Origin: Bacilli bacterium
Lineage (GTDB): Bacteria > Bacillota_I > Bacilli_A > RF39 > UBA660
Reading direction: 5' to 3'
Length of the DNA: 9,027 nt
NCBI GenBank assembly: GCA_017470045.1
Contig: JAFUFG010000244.1
Location: 1-9,027 of the forward strand
Position 1 is the stretch's first letter; each line of letters starts with the position of its first letter. Of this stretch, positions 1 to 6,263 are shown in pieces. The notes beneath the pieces were generated by a model. That model was not told the DNA's origin and did not search any database. It saw only the letters and a list, made by a program, of their open reading frames with translations. The translations under genes and the position numbers were made by a program.

Positions 1-24
1 AATCTTCATACTTTTCTTTTTCAT
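1..24 (-). CDS. Start of a downstream gene, cut by the window edge
   Basis: An ATG at 24-22 lies one base after the TAG stop (28-26) of the preceding membrane protein gene. An AAAGGA element sits about 8 bases upstream of it. Only eight codons are visible (MKKKSMKI), so no function can be assigned. The tight spacing and shared strand suggest the last visible gene of the same transcript. It could also be a chance ATG, since lysine-rich starts are common in such AT-rich DNA. Confidence 0.35.
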
Positions 25-25
25 A

Positions 26-622
26 CTACCAATCCTTTGTTCCTTCTTCTTTTGTATAAAGAATCATTTCTTTTTTGATTTCGTATCCATCGAATACTTC
101 TTTTCTGGAAACCTTAGTTGTTAGTCTTCTAATTGTACTTGGAACACGATGTTGTTCCATTAATGCTTTCTTAATTTCCATAGCCATCACTTTACAACCA
201 ATTTCATTTAAGTTTTTCATATCAATATCGATGAAATTCAATCTTTTATCTCCGAAGTCAATTGCTTCTTCTCTTATGGTTGTAAATGTTACATTCTTTT
301 CTACAATTTTCTTTGCAAATTTTTCGATTAATTTCTTTGATTCTGGATTATTTTCTAATCTATTTTTCCATTCTAGTGCTTCTTGTTTGACCTTTGTTTT
401 CTTTGACTTTGGAATTATTTTACTATATTTCCTGTTGATGTCCTCTAAACCTCCATCAAATAAGCCTGAGGCGATTAGTAATCCTCCAATAATCAAATAT
501 AACTCTATATGTAATGGATAGATAAATCCTACAATAATAACCGCTATTCCTAAACAAATTCTTAACATTGCCATCACCGGCTTTATTATAACATAAATGA
601 TTGATTTATTAAAGAATCCCAT
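26..622 (-). CDS. Small two-helix membrane protein, function unknown
   Basis: I do not recognise the family. From the first ATG the protein has 198 residues. A hydrophobic N-terminal third (about residues 5-54) can hold two membrane segments around a short turn (FIYPLHIELY). A soluble region rich in Lys and Glu follows, containing a charged helix (about 70-110) and an alternating segment (about 110-190), so most of the protein is probably cytosolic. The start is uncertain. The ATG at 622 has no Shine-Dalgarno sequence and directly follows the terminator of the upstream ATPase gene. An extended -10 element lies inside the reading frame at 585-595, so ATGs at 574 or 568 (residues 17 and 19) could be the true start with a very short leader. 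The gene follows the HerA-like ATPase gene on the same strand, but the terminator argues against full co-transcription. Confidence 0.75.
   Translation of the reverse strand: MGFFNKSIIYVIIKPVMAMLRICLGIAVIIVGFIYPLHIELYLIIGGLLIASGLFDGGLEDINRKYSKIIPKSKKTKVKQEALEWKNRLENNPESKKLIEKFAKKIVEKNVTFTTIREEAIDFGDKRLNFIDIDMKNLNEIGCKVMAMEIKKALMEQHRVPSTIRRLTTKVSRKEVFDGYEIKKEMILYTKEEGTKDW
585..595 (-). promoter_or_regulatory. Extended -10 element at the start of the membrane protein gene
   Basis: The minus strand reads TATGTTATAAT: a consensus TATAAT (590-585) preceded by TG one base away. It lies about 10-20 bases before the ATGs at 574 and 568 and downstream of the ATPase terminator. No convincing -35 is present. 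The same 11-mer occurs at 7263-7273. Confidence 0.5.
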
Positions 623-649
623 AGAAAAAGAGTAGTATTTACTACTCTA
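623..649 (-). terminator. Intrinsic terminator of the HerA-like ATPase gene
   Basis: AGAGTAGTA (629-637) and TACTACTCT (640-648) form a perfect 9-bp inverted repeat with a 2-base centre. On the minus strand it is followed by TTTTTCT. The stem overlaps the ATPase stop codon (649-647) and the T-run ends just before the next ATG (622). The stem is AT-rich, so termination may be only partial. Confidence 0.65.
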
Positions 650-2191
650 TTTAAAGATTCCTTTAAAAATGGAATTTAATCCTTTGTTAATTGCTTTATC
701 TAATACTTTATTTACTACTTTATTTGTTGCTTTTGTTTTTAGTTTATTCATTGGATCATTTTTCTTTGCACGTTCTGCTTCTTTCTTTTTCTTTTCTTCC
801 TCACGTGCTTTTTCTTTTGCTTCTTTTTCAGCTTGTTTTGCAGTTCTCTCTGCTTCTTTTTGTTCTTCTATTTCTCTTTTAGCAGCTTCTTCGGCTTCAA
901 TTTTTTCTTTGATTAGTTCGTTTAATTCTTCATAAGCAGAATCTCTTTCTACAGCTTCTTCGTATTTTCCAACTAATAGGGAACTATTAATAATCTTATT
1001 TCTTTGAATACAATCAATGGTACCCATCTTACTTTGTGGAGGTAGAATGATTGCTTTTTCTACTACTTCTGGTTCTCCTTTTTCATTTTGGAAAGATACT
1101 AAAGCTTCTCCTGTGCCTAATGATAGAATTGCTTCTGCAGTATCGAATTCTGGGTTTGTTCGGAAAGCATCTGCTGCTGCACGTACTATTTTTTGTTCGG
1201 CTGGAGTATAAGCTCTTAATGTATGTTGTACTCGGTTTCCTAATTGAGCAATGATTTCATCTGGAATATCTGTAGGGCTTTGAGATATAAAGTATAAACC
1301 AATTCCTCTAGAACGAATTAATTTTACTACTTGAGTAATTTGTTTTAATCGATAACTTGGCATTCCATCAAATAATAAATGTGCTTCATCAAAGAAGAAT
1401 ACCATCTTTGGTTTATCCAAATCCCCTACCTCTGGCATCTTATTAAATAAATTGGTTAATAACCATAATAGGAATGATGCATATAAGTCAGGTGACTGGA
1501 ATAATTCTACGGCATGTAAAATATTGATCATTCCTTTTCCAGAAGCATCAACACTTATAAAATCATGAATATCTAGTTCTGGTTGTCCAAAGAATTTATC
1601 TGCTCCTTGATTTTCTAAAGTTAATAAGCATCTTTGGATTACTCCTATACTTTGAGTTGTAATATTTCCATATTTTGTAATAAAGTCATTTTTATTATCA
1701 CCTACATATTGTAGTAATAATCTTAAGTCTTTTATATCATCTAATTTCCAATTGTTTTCTTCAGCAATCTTATAGGCAATGGCAAGCATTCCTTCTTGAG
1801 CTTCCGATAATCCTAACATCATAGATAAAATGTCAGATCCTACAGAATCAAGAGTGGTACGAATGGGATGTCCATTTACTCCTAAAATATCCCAAAATCT
1901 TACTGGAAAGTTTTTATATTCAAAATCATTGATTCCTAAATTACTTAATCTTTTTTCTAAACTTTCATTTGTTTCTCCTGGAAATGCAGTACCAGCTAGA
2001 TCTCCTTTTACATCTGCTAAGAAGACTGGTACTCCTGCATCAGAAAAAGATTCTGCCATTACTTTTAAGGTAATTGTTTTACCAGAACCACTTGCTCCTG
2101 TAATTAAACCATGTCTATTTGCTTTATCTAATAGGATACTACATTCTTTATCCTTACTTTTTCCGATTACTATTTTATTGTCTTTTAACAT
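647..2191 (-). CDS. HerA-like helicase/ATPase, DUF853 (YjgR) family
   Basis: A cytosolic P-loop ATPase of the HerA/FtsK superfamily; members form hexamers that move or process DNA. YjgR/DUF853 proteins are widespread but their exact role is not established. Visible features of the 514 residues: Walker A GASGSGKT at 32-39; DVKGDLAG at 60-67, typical of the family; Walker B VFFFDEAH at 264-271; the sensor-like FISQSPTDIP at 301-310; and LGNRVQHTLRAYTP at 317-330, the usual site of the arginine finger. Residues about 410-478 are an uninterrupted Ala/Glu/Lys coiled coil, followed by an amphipathic Lys-rich tail (about 480-514). Length agrees with the family. The ATG has AGGAGG 7 bases upstream (2203-2198) and an extended -10 just before it. 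No nurA-like nuclease gene, the usual archaeal HerA partner, lies nearby. The family call is firm; the substrate is unknown. Confidence 0.93.
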   Translation of the reverse strand: MLKDNKIVIGKSKDKECSILLDKANRHGLITGASGSGKTITLKVMAESFSDAGVPVFLADVKGDLAGTAFPGETNESLEKRLSNLGINDFEYKNFPVRFWDILGVNGHPIRTTLDSVGSDILSMMLGLSEAQEGMLAIAYKIAEENNWKLDDIKDLRLLLQYVGDNKNDFITKYGNITTQSIGVIQRCLLTLENQGADKFFGQPELDIHDFISVDASGKGMINILHAVELFQSPDLYASFLLWLLTNLFNKMPEVGDLDKPKMVFFFDEAHLLFDGMPSYRLKQITQVVKLIRSRGIGLYFISQSPTDIPDEIIAQLGNRVQHTLRAYTPAEQKIVRAAADAFRTNPEFDTAEAILSLGTGEALVSFQNEKGEPEVVEKAIILPPQSKMGTIDCIQRNKIINSSLLVGKYEEAVERDSAYEELNELIKEKIEAEEAAKREIEEQKEAERTAKQAEKEAKEKAREEEKKKKEAERAKKNDPMNKLKTKATNKVVNKVLDKAINKGLNSIFKGIFK

Positions 2192-2212
2192 ATTAAGACC
2201 TCCTATATGCTT

Positions 2213-2223
2213 ATTATATCATA
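2213..2223 (-). promoter_or_regulatory. Extended -10 promoter of the HerA-like ATPase gene
   Basis: The minus strand reads TATGATATAAT: TATAAT at 2218-2213 with TG one base upstream. It lies 21 bases before the ATG, giving a leader of roughly 14 bases that holds little more than the AGGAGG site. The -35 region falls in the T-run of the preceding terminator and does not match TTGACA. Confidence 0.65.
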
Positions 2224-2233
2224 TTGTAGAAAT

Positions 2234-2257
2234 GAAAAAAGCAGGTTTTATCCTGCT
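2234..2257 (-). terminator. Intrinsic terminator of the radical SAM / split-barrel operon
   Basis: On the minus strand AGCAGG (2257-2252), a six-base loop and CCTGCT (2245-2240) are followed by a T-run. The hairpin starts 5 bases after the stop codon of the split-barrel gene and separates the operon from the ATPase gene promoter. Confidence 0.85.
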
Positions 2258-2261
2258 AATA

Positions 2262-2654
2262 CTAAAAGTTTATTATTTTTGGTTCTTCCGTAAAAGAAGA
2301 AATAACTGCTTTTCCAGATTCAAAATATAAGACTGCTGTATTGTCATCAAACTCACTATACATATTTCTTAATTCTGGATTTTTATCTAACATATCTTTT
2401 TTTGCTTCTAATCGGTCATCTAATACTAGTTTTCCTGTTACTCTAATCCATTGTCCGTTTTTAAAGCCACAGATTTCTACTTTTGGATTTGCTTGGATTT
2501 GTTTAAAAACATCTTTCTTCTTTCCTGTTTCAATATATAGATGGTCTTCAAATATTTCTGCTGTTCCAAAAGGTCTAACTCTTGGTTGATCTTCTTCTGT
2601 TGTTGCTAAATAATAAACCCCACATTCTTTTAAAAATTCTTGTACTTCTTTCAT
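2262..2654 (-). CDS. Pyridoxamine 5'-phosphate oxidase-like FMN split-barrel protein
   Basis: A 130-residue single-domain protein of the flavin-binding split-barrel superfamily. Members are small cytosolic dimers that bind FMN or F420 and reduce or protect small molecules; this short Clostridia/Bacilli type is usually annotated from similarity only. Supporting segments are the opening strand YYLATTEEDQPRVRPFG (14-30), the strand HLYIETGKKKDVFKQIQANP (38-57), the IRVTGKLVL strand (70-78) and a C-terminal strand pair ending in EEPKIINF. It is too short to be a true PdxH, so pyridoxal phosphate synthesis is unlikely. Its Shine-Dalgarno (AGGAG) overlaps the TAG stop (2666-2664) of the radical SAM gene, 9 bases upstream, so the two are probably translationally coupled. 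It may serve the radical SAM product or supply electrons, but that is inference. Confidence 0.9.
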   Translation of the reverse strand: MKEVQEFLKECGVYYLATTEEDQPRVRPFGTAEIFEDHLYIETGKKKDVFKQIQANPKVEICGFKNGQWIRVTGKLVLDDRLEAKKDMLDKNPELRNMYSEFDDNTAVLYFESGKAVISSFTEEPKIINF

Positions 2655-2663
2655 ATCATTCTC

Positions 2664-3761
2664 CTATAATTCTTCATATATTTCTTTCAAACACATACTT
2701 GGTTTATTCTCATCAAAATCCCAAGAATGGAACGAATCTCCTTGGCAAAACTCCCAATGTTTGCATTTTTTACAAGTATCGTTTGATGTTCTATCATCGC
2801 TACGGAATGGTTGATATTTGGTTTCCCAAACATTGACAAAACTATCTGTCTTGATATTTCCTTGAATTAGTTCTTTTCTTCTTGGAACATTTGGACATAC
2901 GAATATATCTCCATTACTTAGAATACTTGCAATTGCAAGACCTGTTAGACATAAGAAATCTTGATGTCTAATTCGATTCGTTCCTTCCATTTTTGGTCCT
3001 AGATAATGAGCACATCCATAAGTAATATCTTTCATTTTTCCTTCGTTCTTCTTTTCTTCAATAAAACGGAATAAACGAATATAGTCTTTTCCATCTAATA
3101 ATATCTCTTTATTATCGTTTGCTCTACCAATTGGTTCACAATTTATGACTCTCCAGTATTTTACATTATAGTCTAATAACAATTGATATAATGCTTCTAA
3201 TTCATCAATATTTTTCTTTGTTACTACCGTTGTTACTTCTACTACTTGTATTTCCTTTGACTGTTGCATTAATTCAATTCCTTTTAATATTTTTTCATAA
3301 CAATTTGGTACTTTTCGGAATTTTTCATGCGTTTCTTTTAACCCATCAATACTTATTGAGACTGTCTTCAAATGATTATCTTCTAATTTCTTTACCATTT
3401 TCTCATCAATTAACATTCCGTTAGAGGTCATTCCCCAATAAAAACCTAAAGAATTTGCATAATCAATTATATCAAATAAATCTTTACGAATTAGTGGTTC
3501 ACCACCAGTTACCCATAATCTTACTTTTTTGGGATTATAGCAAAGAGAGATTTCTTTTAATGTTCTTTTTAAATCTTCTGCACTAATTTCTTCTCCTTGC
3601 ATATTTCCATCACATCTACTACCACAATGTTCGCATCTTGCATTACAACGAGAAGTTACTTCTAAAAACAGAGCACTTAATACTGGACTTTTATATAATT
3701 CTTTTCTTGCTTTTCTCTCATTTGAAAGTCTATTTTTTATTTCATCATTCTTAGCTGTCAT
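2664..3761 (-). CDS. Radical SAM protein with SPASM-type C-terminal domain
   Basis: A cytosolic [4Fe-4S] enzyme that cleaves S-adenosylmethionine to start radical chemistry. The 365 residues carry the radical SAM triad C39-x3-C43-x2-C46 (CNARCEHC), a further Cys at 50, the SAM-contacting TGGEP at 85-89, the barrel strands MTSNGM (111-116) and VSISIDG (134-140), and a C-terminal Cys set (C250, C271, C289, C330, C333, C339, C357). That set includes NGDIFVCP and CKKCKHWEFC, as in SPASM domains binding auxiliary clusters. SPASM proteins mostly modify peptides (RiPP maturases, PqqE-like, anaerobic sulfatase-maturing enzymes), with some acting on small molecules. No short precursor peptide gene is evident beside it, so the substrate is unknown. 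The ATG has GAGGTGAT 3-7 bases upstream and an extended -10 at 3780-3790. It is the first gene of an operon with the FMN split-barrel gene. Confidence 0.93.
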   Translation of the reverse strand: MTAKNDEIKNRLSNERKARKELYKSPVLSALFLEVTSRCNARCEHCGSRCDGNMQGEEISAEDLKRTLKEISLCYNPKKVRLWVTGGEPLIRKDLFDIIDYANSLGFYWGMTSNGMLIDEKMVKKLEDNHLKTVSISIDGLKETHEKFRKVPNCYEKILKGIELMQQSKEIQVVEVTTVVTKKNIDELEALYQLLLDYNVKYWRVINCEPIGRANDNKEILLDGKDYIRLFRFIEEKKNEGKMKDITYGCAHYLGPKMEGTNRIRHQDFLCLTGLAIASILSNGDIFVCPNVPRRKELIQGNIKTDSFVNVWETKYQPFRSDDRTSNDTCKKCKHWEFCQGDSFHSWDFDENKPSMCLKEIYEEL

Positions 3762-3779
3762 ATGATCACCTCTATTTTC

Positions 3780-3790
3780 AATATATCATA
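3780..3790 (-). promoter_or_regulatory. Extended -10 promoter of the radical SAM operon
   Basis: The minus strand reads TATGATATATT, with TATATT at 3785-3780 and TG one base upstream. It lies 18 bases before the ATG, so the leader is only about a dozen bases. The expected -35 position (about 3803-3808) reads AAGGAA, which is not a -35 match. Confidence 0.6.
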
Positions 3791-3836
3791 TTTTTCCTTA
3801 TTTTCCTTTGAAAACTTATTTTCTAAATGTTTTTTC

Positions 3837-3847
3837 TATGTTAAAAT
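3837..3847 (+). promoter_or_regulatory. Extended -10 promoter of the 3873-5502 gene pair
   Basis: TATGTTAAAAT carries an extended -10 (TG at 3839-3840, TAAAAT at 3842-3847). It lies 25 bases before the ATG at 3873. No good -35 is seen at 16-18 bp. It diverges from the radical SAM promoter, with about 46 bases between the two -10 elements. Confidence 0.6.
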
Positions 3848-3872
3848 GAATTTAAGTTAGGAGGATATTCAT

Positions 3873-4247
3873 ATGGATATTGAAATATATAAAGGAAAAT
3901 ATGTAACTGCTGAAGATGCCAATAATTATATTGATAGTTATACTATTACAAGTGGTTGCTCTATGTTAAATGATGGTGCTTCTAAACTATCAGACATGGT
4001 TACAAAATTACAAGTATTAAAAGAAGATTGTTCTTCTTCTAATTTATCCGTACAAGGATCTAGTATGGAACCAATTATAGAGGCTTATATTAAATCTACT
4101 ATGGATTTTGCGAAATCTATTTCTGAATTAGCGGATACTCTTCATAATACTACTAGAAGAGTTTTAAATCGTAAACAAGTTCTATTAAATGAAGAAGCTC
4201 GTGCGAAAGATGAGCAACAAATGTCTTCTTCAGAAGAAATTATCTAG
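3873..4247 (+). CDS. Small helical-hairpin protein, possible type VII secretion (WXG100-like) substrate or partner
   Basis: No family is certain. The 124 residues have no signal peptide or membrane segment. After about 13 residues they can form one amphipathic helix (about 14-52), a Ser/Gly-rich turn (SSSNLSVQGSS, 54-64) and a second long helix (about 66-118), ending in a charged Ser/Glu tail. This helix-turn-helix plan and length resemble WXG100/ESAT-6-like and YwqI-like type VII secretion proteins. A WxG turn is missing, and the only YxxxE (10-14) lies at the N-terminus rather than after the second helix. The ATG follows AGGAGG (3859-3864) by 8 bases. Its stop codon is merged with the ribosome site of the next gene, so the two are made together. 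A cytosolic coiled-coil partner is an equally valid reading. That the ORF is a gene is firm; the role is inference. Confidence 0.85.
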   Translation: MDIEIYKGKYVTAEDANNYIDSYTITSGCSMLNDGASKLSDMVTKLQVLKEDCSSSNLSVQGSSMEPIIEAYIKSTMDFAKSISELADTLHNTTRRVLNRKQVLLNEEARAKDEQQMSSSEEII

Positions 4248-4260
4248 GAGGTGACAGACT

Positions 4261-5502
4261 GTGATAAAAAATAACGATACTGACTTTATTTTTAATGAGG
4301 CAAAGATTGCTGATGCAAAAGATATCCTTTCTGATATTAAACATCAATTAGTGGATGTTGATTATGTTTTATATGATGCTATTGTTAAGATTACTGGTGC
4401 CAACGGAATTGAAGAAGTTAAAAAAGAAGATTACTCTATTGATCTTACGAATCCTGAAAAACAAATGGAACAATCTCGTGGAAATCTAAAAGAAATTATG
4501 GATACACTAGATAAGCAAATTGATACTATTCAAAAATTTCTTAATAAAAACCAAGATTCTACCGAAGTTAAGAAACCAGAAGCTATTGAGAATAATACCG
4601 ATAATGTTAATCCAGAAGGTCAAAATAAAGAAACAACATTTACGAAGGAACAAATTCTTGGAGAAGAACCTGTTGAAGAAACTGTAAAAGATATTACCGA
4701 AGGTGCTGTTGGTGGGGATGCTGTTGGTGAAACTATAAAAGAAGCGGAGACTGTTCCAAGTGATTCTTCTAATCTTGCCCCTACTGTAAAATTAATTACA
4801 GAGGATACACCTAAAGTTATTTATGGACCTCCTAGTATGATGGATTCTAATAATGATGTTACTCCTACTACTCAGGATTCTACTTTTACTACTAAAATTA
4901 GTAAAGATTTTACTATTGGTCAAACAGCTATTTATGGACCTCCTAGTATGATGGTAACTCCTCCCGAAGAAGTTCCAACACCAATTGAGCAACCTGTCAA
5001 TGTAACTCCAACTGTGGTTCAACCTACAACTACTGTTGTAAATCCTGCGCCTGTTACAACTGTTGTTACCCCAGAGCCTGTTGCTAGTACAACGACTGTT
5101 CCAGTAGAAACTCCAGTAAGTACAAAGGTTGAAACTCCAGTTACAAAAGAAACGATTAAATCCACTACAAGTATTAAATCTAGTACTCCAACTTCAAGTA
5201 CTAAATATACACCAACAAGTGCGTTAAACTCTTCTATGAATACTTCTGGAACGGATTCTACCATTTCTACTGCTAATCGTGAAGAGACTCTAAATAAAAC
5301 ACAAATTGGTGCTACAAATAGTACAACTCGATCTTCCATTGATTCTAAGGTGATTGGAGGTGCGGCTGCTGCTGGTGCTGCATTACTTGGAGCTGTAGGT
5401 ATTGGTGTTGCTGCTACTAGTAAGAAAAAAGAAAAAGATACGGATGATAGTTTTAATAATAATCAAAATTACTATCAAACGGATGAAAATTATAGTGCAT
5501 AA
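4261..5502 (+). CDS. Thr/Pro-rich stalk protein with helical head, IYGPPSMM repeats and C-terminal hydrophobic segment
   Basis: I do not recognise the family. Order within the 413 residues: helical head (about 6-95) of two or three amphipathic helices with an acidic break (55-65); acidic linker (about 100-180); IYGPPSMM at 187-194 and again at 224-231; Pro/Thr/Val-rich stalk (about 233-300) with imperfect repeats such as TTVVNPAPV/TTVVTPEPV; Ser/Thr-rich stretch (300-360); Gly/Ala hydrophobic segment (364-386); SKKKEK; and an acidic Asn/Tyr tail containing YxxxD and YxxxE (404-409). The stalk resembles wall-spanning regions of surface proteins. Yet there is no N-terminal signal peptide and no LPxTG, so secretion, if real, would need a non-Sec route such as type VII. 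Otherwise it is an intracellular tail-anchored protein. It starts with GTG after a strong AGGAGGTGA (4246-4254) that overlaps the upstream stop codon. A terminator follows directly. Confidence 0.85.
   Translation: MIKNNDTDFIFNEAKIADAKDILSDIKHQLVDVDYVLYDAIVKITGANGIEEVKKEDYSIDLTNPEKQMEQSRGNLKEIMDTLDKQIDTIQKFLNKNQDSTEVKKPEAIENNTDNVNPEGQNKETTFTKEQILGEEPVEETVKDITEGAVGGDAVGETIKEAETVPSDSSNLAPTVKLITEDTPKVIYGPPSMMDSNNDVTPTTQDSTFTTKISKDFTIGQTAIYGPPSMMVTPPEEVPTPIEQPVNVTPTVVQPTTTVVNPAPVTTVVTPEPVASTTTVPVETPVSTKVETPVTKETIKSTTSIKSSTPTSSTKYTPTSALNSSMNTSGTDSTISTANREETLNKTQIGATNSTTRSSIDSKVIGGAAAAGAALLGAVGIGVAATSKKKEKDTDDSFNNNQNYYQTDENYSA
4818..4843 (+). repeat. Copy 1 of an exact 26-bp coding repeat (IYGPPSMM)
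   Basis: The 26 bases here are identical to 4929-4954, including all wobble positions, and encode IYGPPSMM in the same frame. The two copies start 111 bp (37 codons) apart, and the sequence around them is not duplicated. Confidence 0.9.
4929..4954 (+). repeat. Copy 2 of an exact 26-bp coding repeat (IYGPPSMM)
   Basis: Identical to 4818-4843 at DNA level. The residues after the copies differ (DSNNDVTP versus VTPPEEVP), so only the motif itself is conserved. Confidence 0.9.
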
Positions 5503-5503
5503 G

Positions 5504-5530
5504 AAAAAGAAGGTTTTATCCTTCTTTTTT
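5504..5530. terminator. Bidirectional intrinsic terminator between convergent genes
   Basis: AAAAAGAAGG (5504-5513), a six-base loop and CCTTCTTTTT (5520-5529) form a perfect 10-bp stem with a T-run on the plus strand and an A-run on its other side. It starts right after the stop of the stalk protein gene and overlaps the TAA stop (5531-5529) of the facing minus-strand gene, so it can serve both. Confidence 0.85.
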
Positions 5531-5828
5531 ATTGTTCTAAATAGATAATTTCTTTTCCTAGTGACTTTGCATATTCAATTTCACTACGGGTACTATTCCC
5601 AATATGACCACCAATATTCATAACAAATATCGCATCAGATAGTTTAATTCTTTCTTTATGAACTTTATCTAACATGATTCCTTCTTCTTCCGTATAAGAC
5701 TCTTTTGATGGTCTATTCGGATTATATAGGGGGGTTAGTACACAATTTCCTTGTAATTCAATTTTTTCTGCTTCCTCCATCATTTCTTTATAATATTTCA
5801 TACTACCACATACTGTTATAACTTTCAT
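5529..5828 (-). CDS. Small nucleoside 2-deoxyribosyltransferase-like protein
   Basis: A 99-residue cytosolic Rossmann-like protein of the nucleoside deoxyribosyltransferase/DUF4406-like group. The opening strand VITVCGSMKYYKEM (3-16), the middle RIKLSDAIFVMN (60-71) and GGHIGNSTRSEIEYAKSLGKEI (73-94) match this group. The Glu in STRSEIEYA is in the position of the nucleophile or substrate-binding residue of true transferases. Members include phage and chromosomal proteins thought to act on nucleosides or nucleotides, but this short form is rarely tested and could be a binding or hydrolase protein. The ATG has AGGA about 5 bases upstream, overlapping the stop of the preceding 129-residue gene (6 bases apart), so the two form an operon. 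The family assignment is good; the activity is inferred. Confidence 0.85.
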   Translation of the reverse strand: MKVITVCGSMKYYKEMMEEAEKIELQGNCVLTPLYNPNRPSKESYTEEEGIMLDKVHKERIKLSDAIFVMNIGGHIGNSTRSEIEYAKSLGKEIIYLEQ

Positions 5829-5834
5829 ATTATC

Positions 5835-6224
5835 CTACTTTCTATCAAACTCTATTATTTCGTCTAATTCTATTTTTATTTGTTCTGCCTTATCTTCTAC
5901 GAATAGAAGTAATCTACAGGTTTCGTTATCTTTTACAAGATCTACTTTATATTCTCCGGTCATTAATGATAACCATCCGTTTTGATCTTCGTAATTAATA
6001 TCAGTTATATATTTATTTATATTTGTTAATGCATGATTATTTACTTTTTCTAAAATCTCAGAAGATAAAGTCGTCTCTATTTCAATTGTCTTACTCTGAT
6101 CTGTTACAAATGATAGGATTGGACTGATTCCTTTACGAATACTTTTTCCGTCGTTGACTTCAAAATTTCCAAAACTAATTTCTTTTTCTATTATATTTTC
6201 TTCTTTTTTATTTATTTTTATCAT
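5835..6224 (-). CDS. Hypothetical 129-residue soluble protein
   Basis: I do not recognise the family. The protein is acidic, without signal peptide, membrane segment or Cys cluster. It appears mixed alpha/beta: an N-terminal strand region (12-30), a strand (IETTL, 47-53), a helix (SSEILEKVNNHALTNINKYI, about 54-73), a central WLSLMTGEYKVDLV (83-97), and C-terminal strands CRLLLFVED and QIKIELDEIIEF. The ATG is preceded by GGAGG (7-base gap) and an extended -10 promoter at 6249-6259. It is the first gene of an operon with the deoxyribosyltransferase-like gene, so a shared role is possible, but nothing in the sequence shows what it is. Confidence 0.85.
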   Translation of the reverse strand: MIKINKKEENIIEKEISFGNFEVNDGKSIRKGISPILSFVTDQSKTIEIETTLSSEILEKVNNHALTNINKYITDINYEDQNGWLSLMTGEYKVDLVKDNETCRLLLFVEDKAEQIKIELDEIIEFDRK

Positions 6225-6248
6225 ACTTTACCCTCCATTTCTTCTTTT

Positions 6249-6259
6249 AGTATATCATA
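6249..6259 (-). promoter_or_regulatory. Extended -10 promoter of the 6224-5529 operon
   Basis: The minus strand reads TATGATATACT, with TATACT at 6254-6249 and TG one base upstream. It lies 24 bases before the ATG. The -35 position has no TTGACA-like hexamer. Confidence 0.65.
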
Positions 6260-6263
6260 GGCA

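Noticed and set aside
669..935. Phe/Ser-rich open frame on the plus strand
   Set aside because: It is the antisense of the Ala/Glu/Lys coiled coil of the HerA-like ATPase; the pyrimidine-rich strand follows from that codon content.
1830..2330. 166-residue open frame on the plus strand
   Set aside because: It lies opposite the Walker A half of the ATPase gene, crosses a terminator and a promoter, and has no ribosome site.
3762..3860. 32-codon plus-strand ORF between the divergent genes, considered as a RiPP precursor
   Set aside because: It has no ribosome site, overlaps both promoters and has a Phe-rich composition typical of non-coding AT-rich DNA.
5019..5339. 106-residue open frame on the minus strand opposite the stalk protein
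   Set aside because: It mirrors the Thr/Val-rich repeats of the real gene, has no ribosome site and gives a low-complexity Val/Gly protein.
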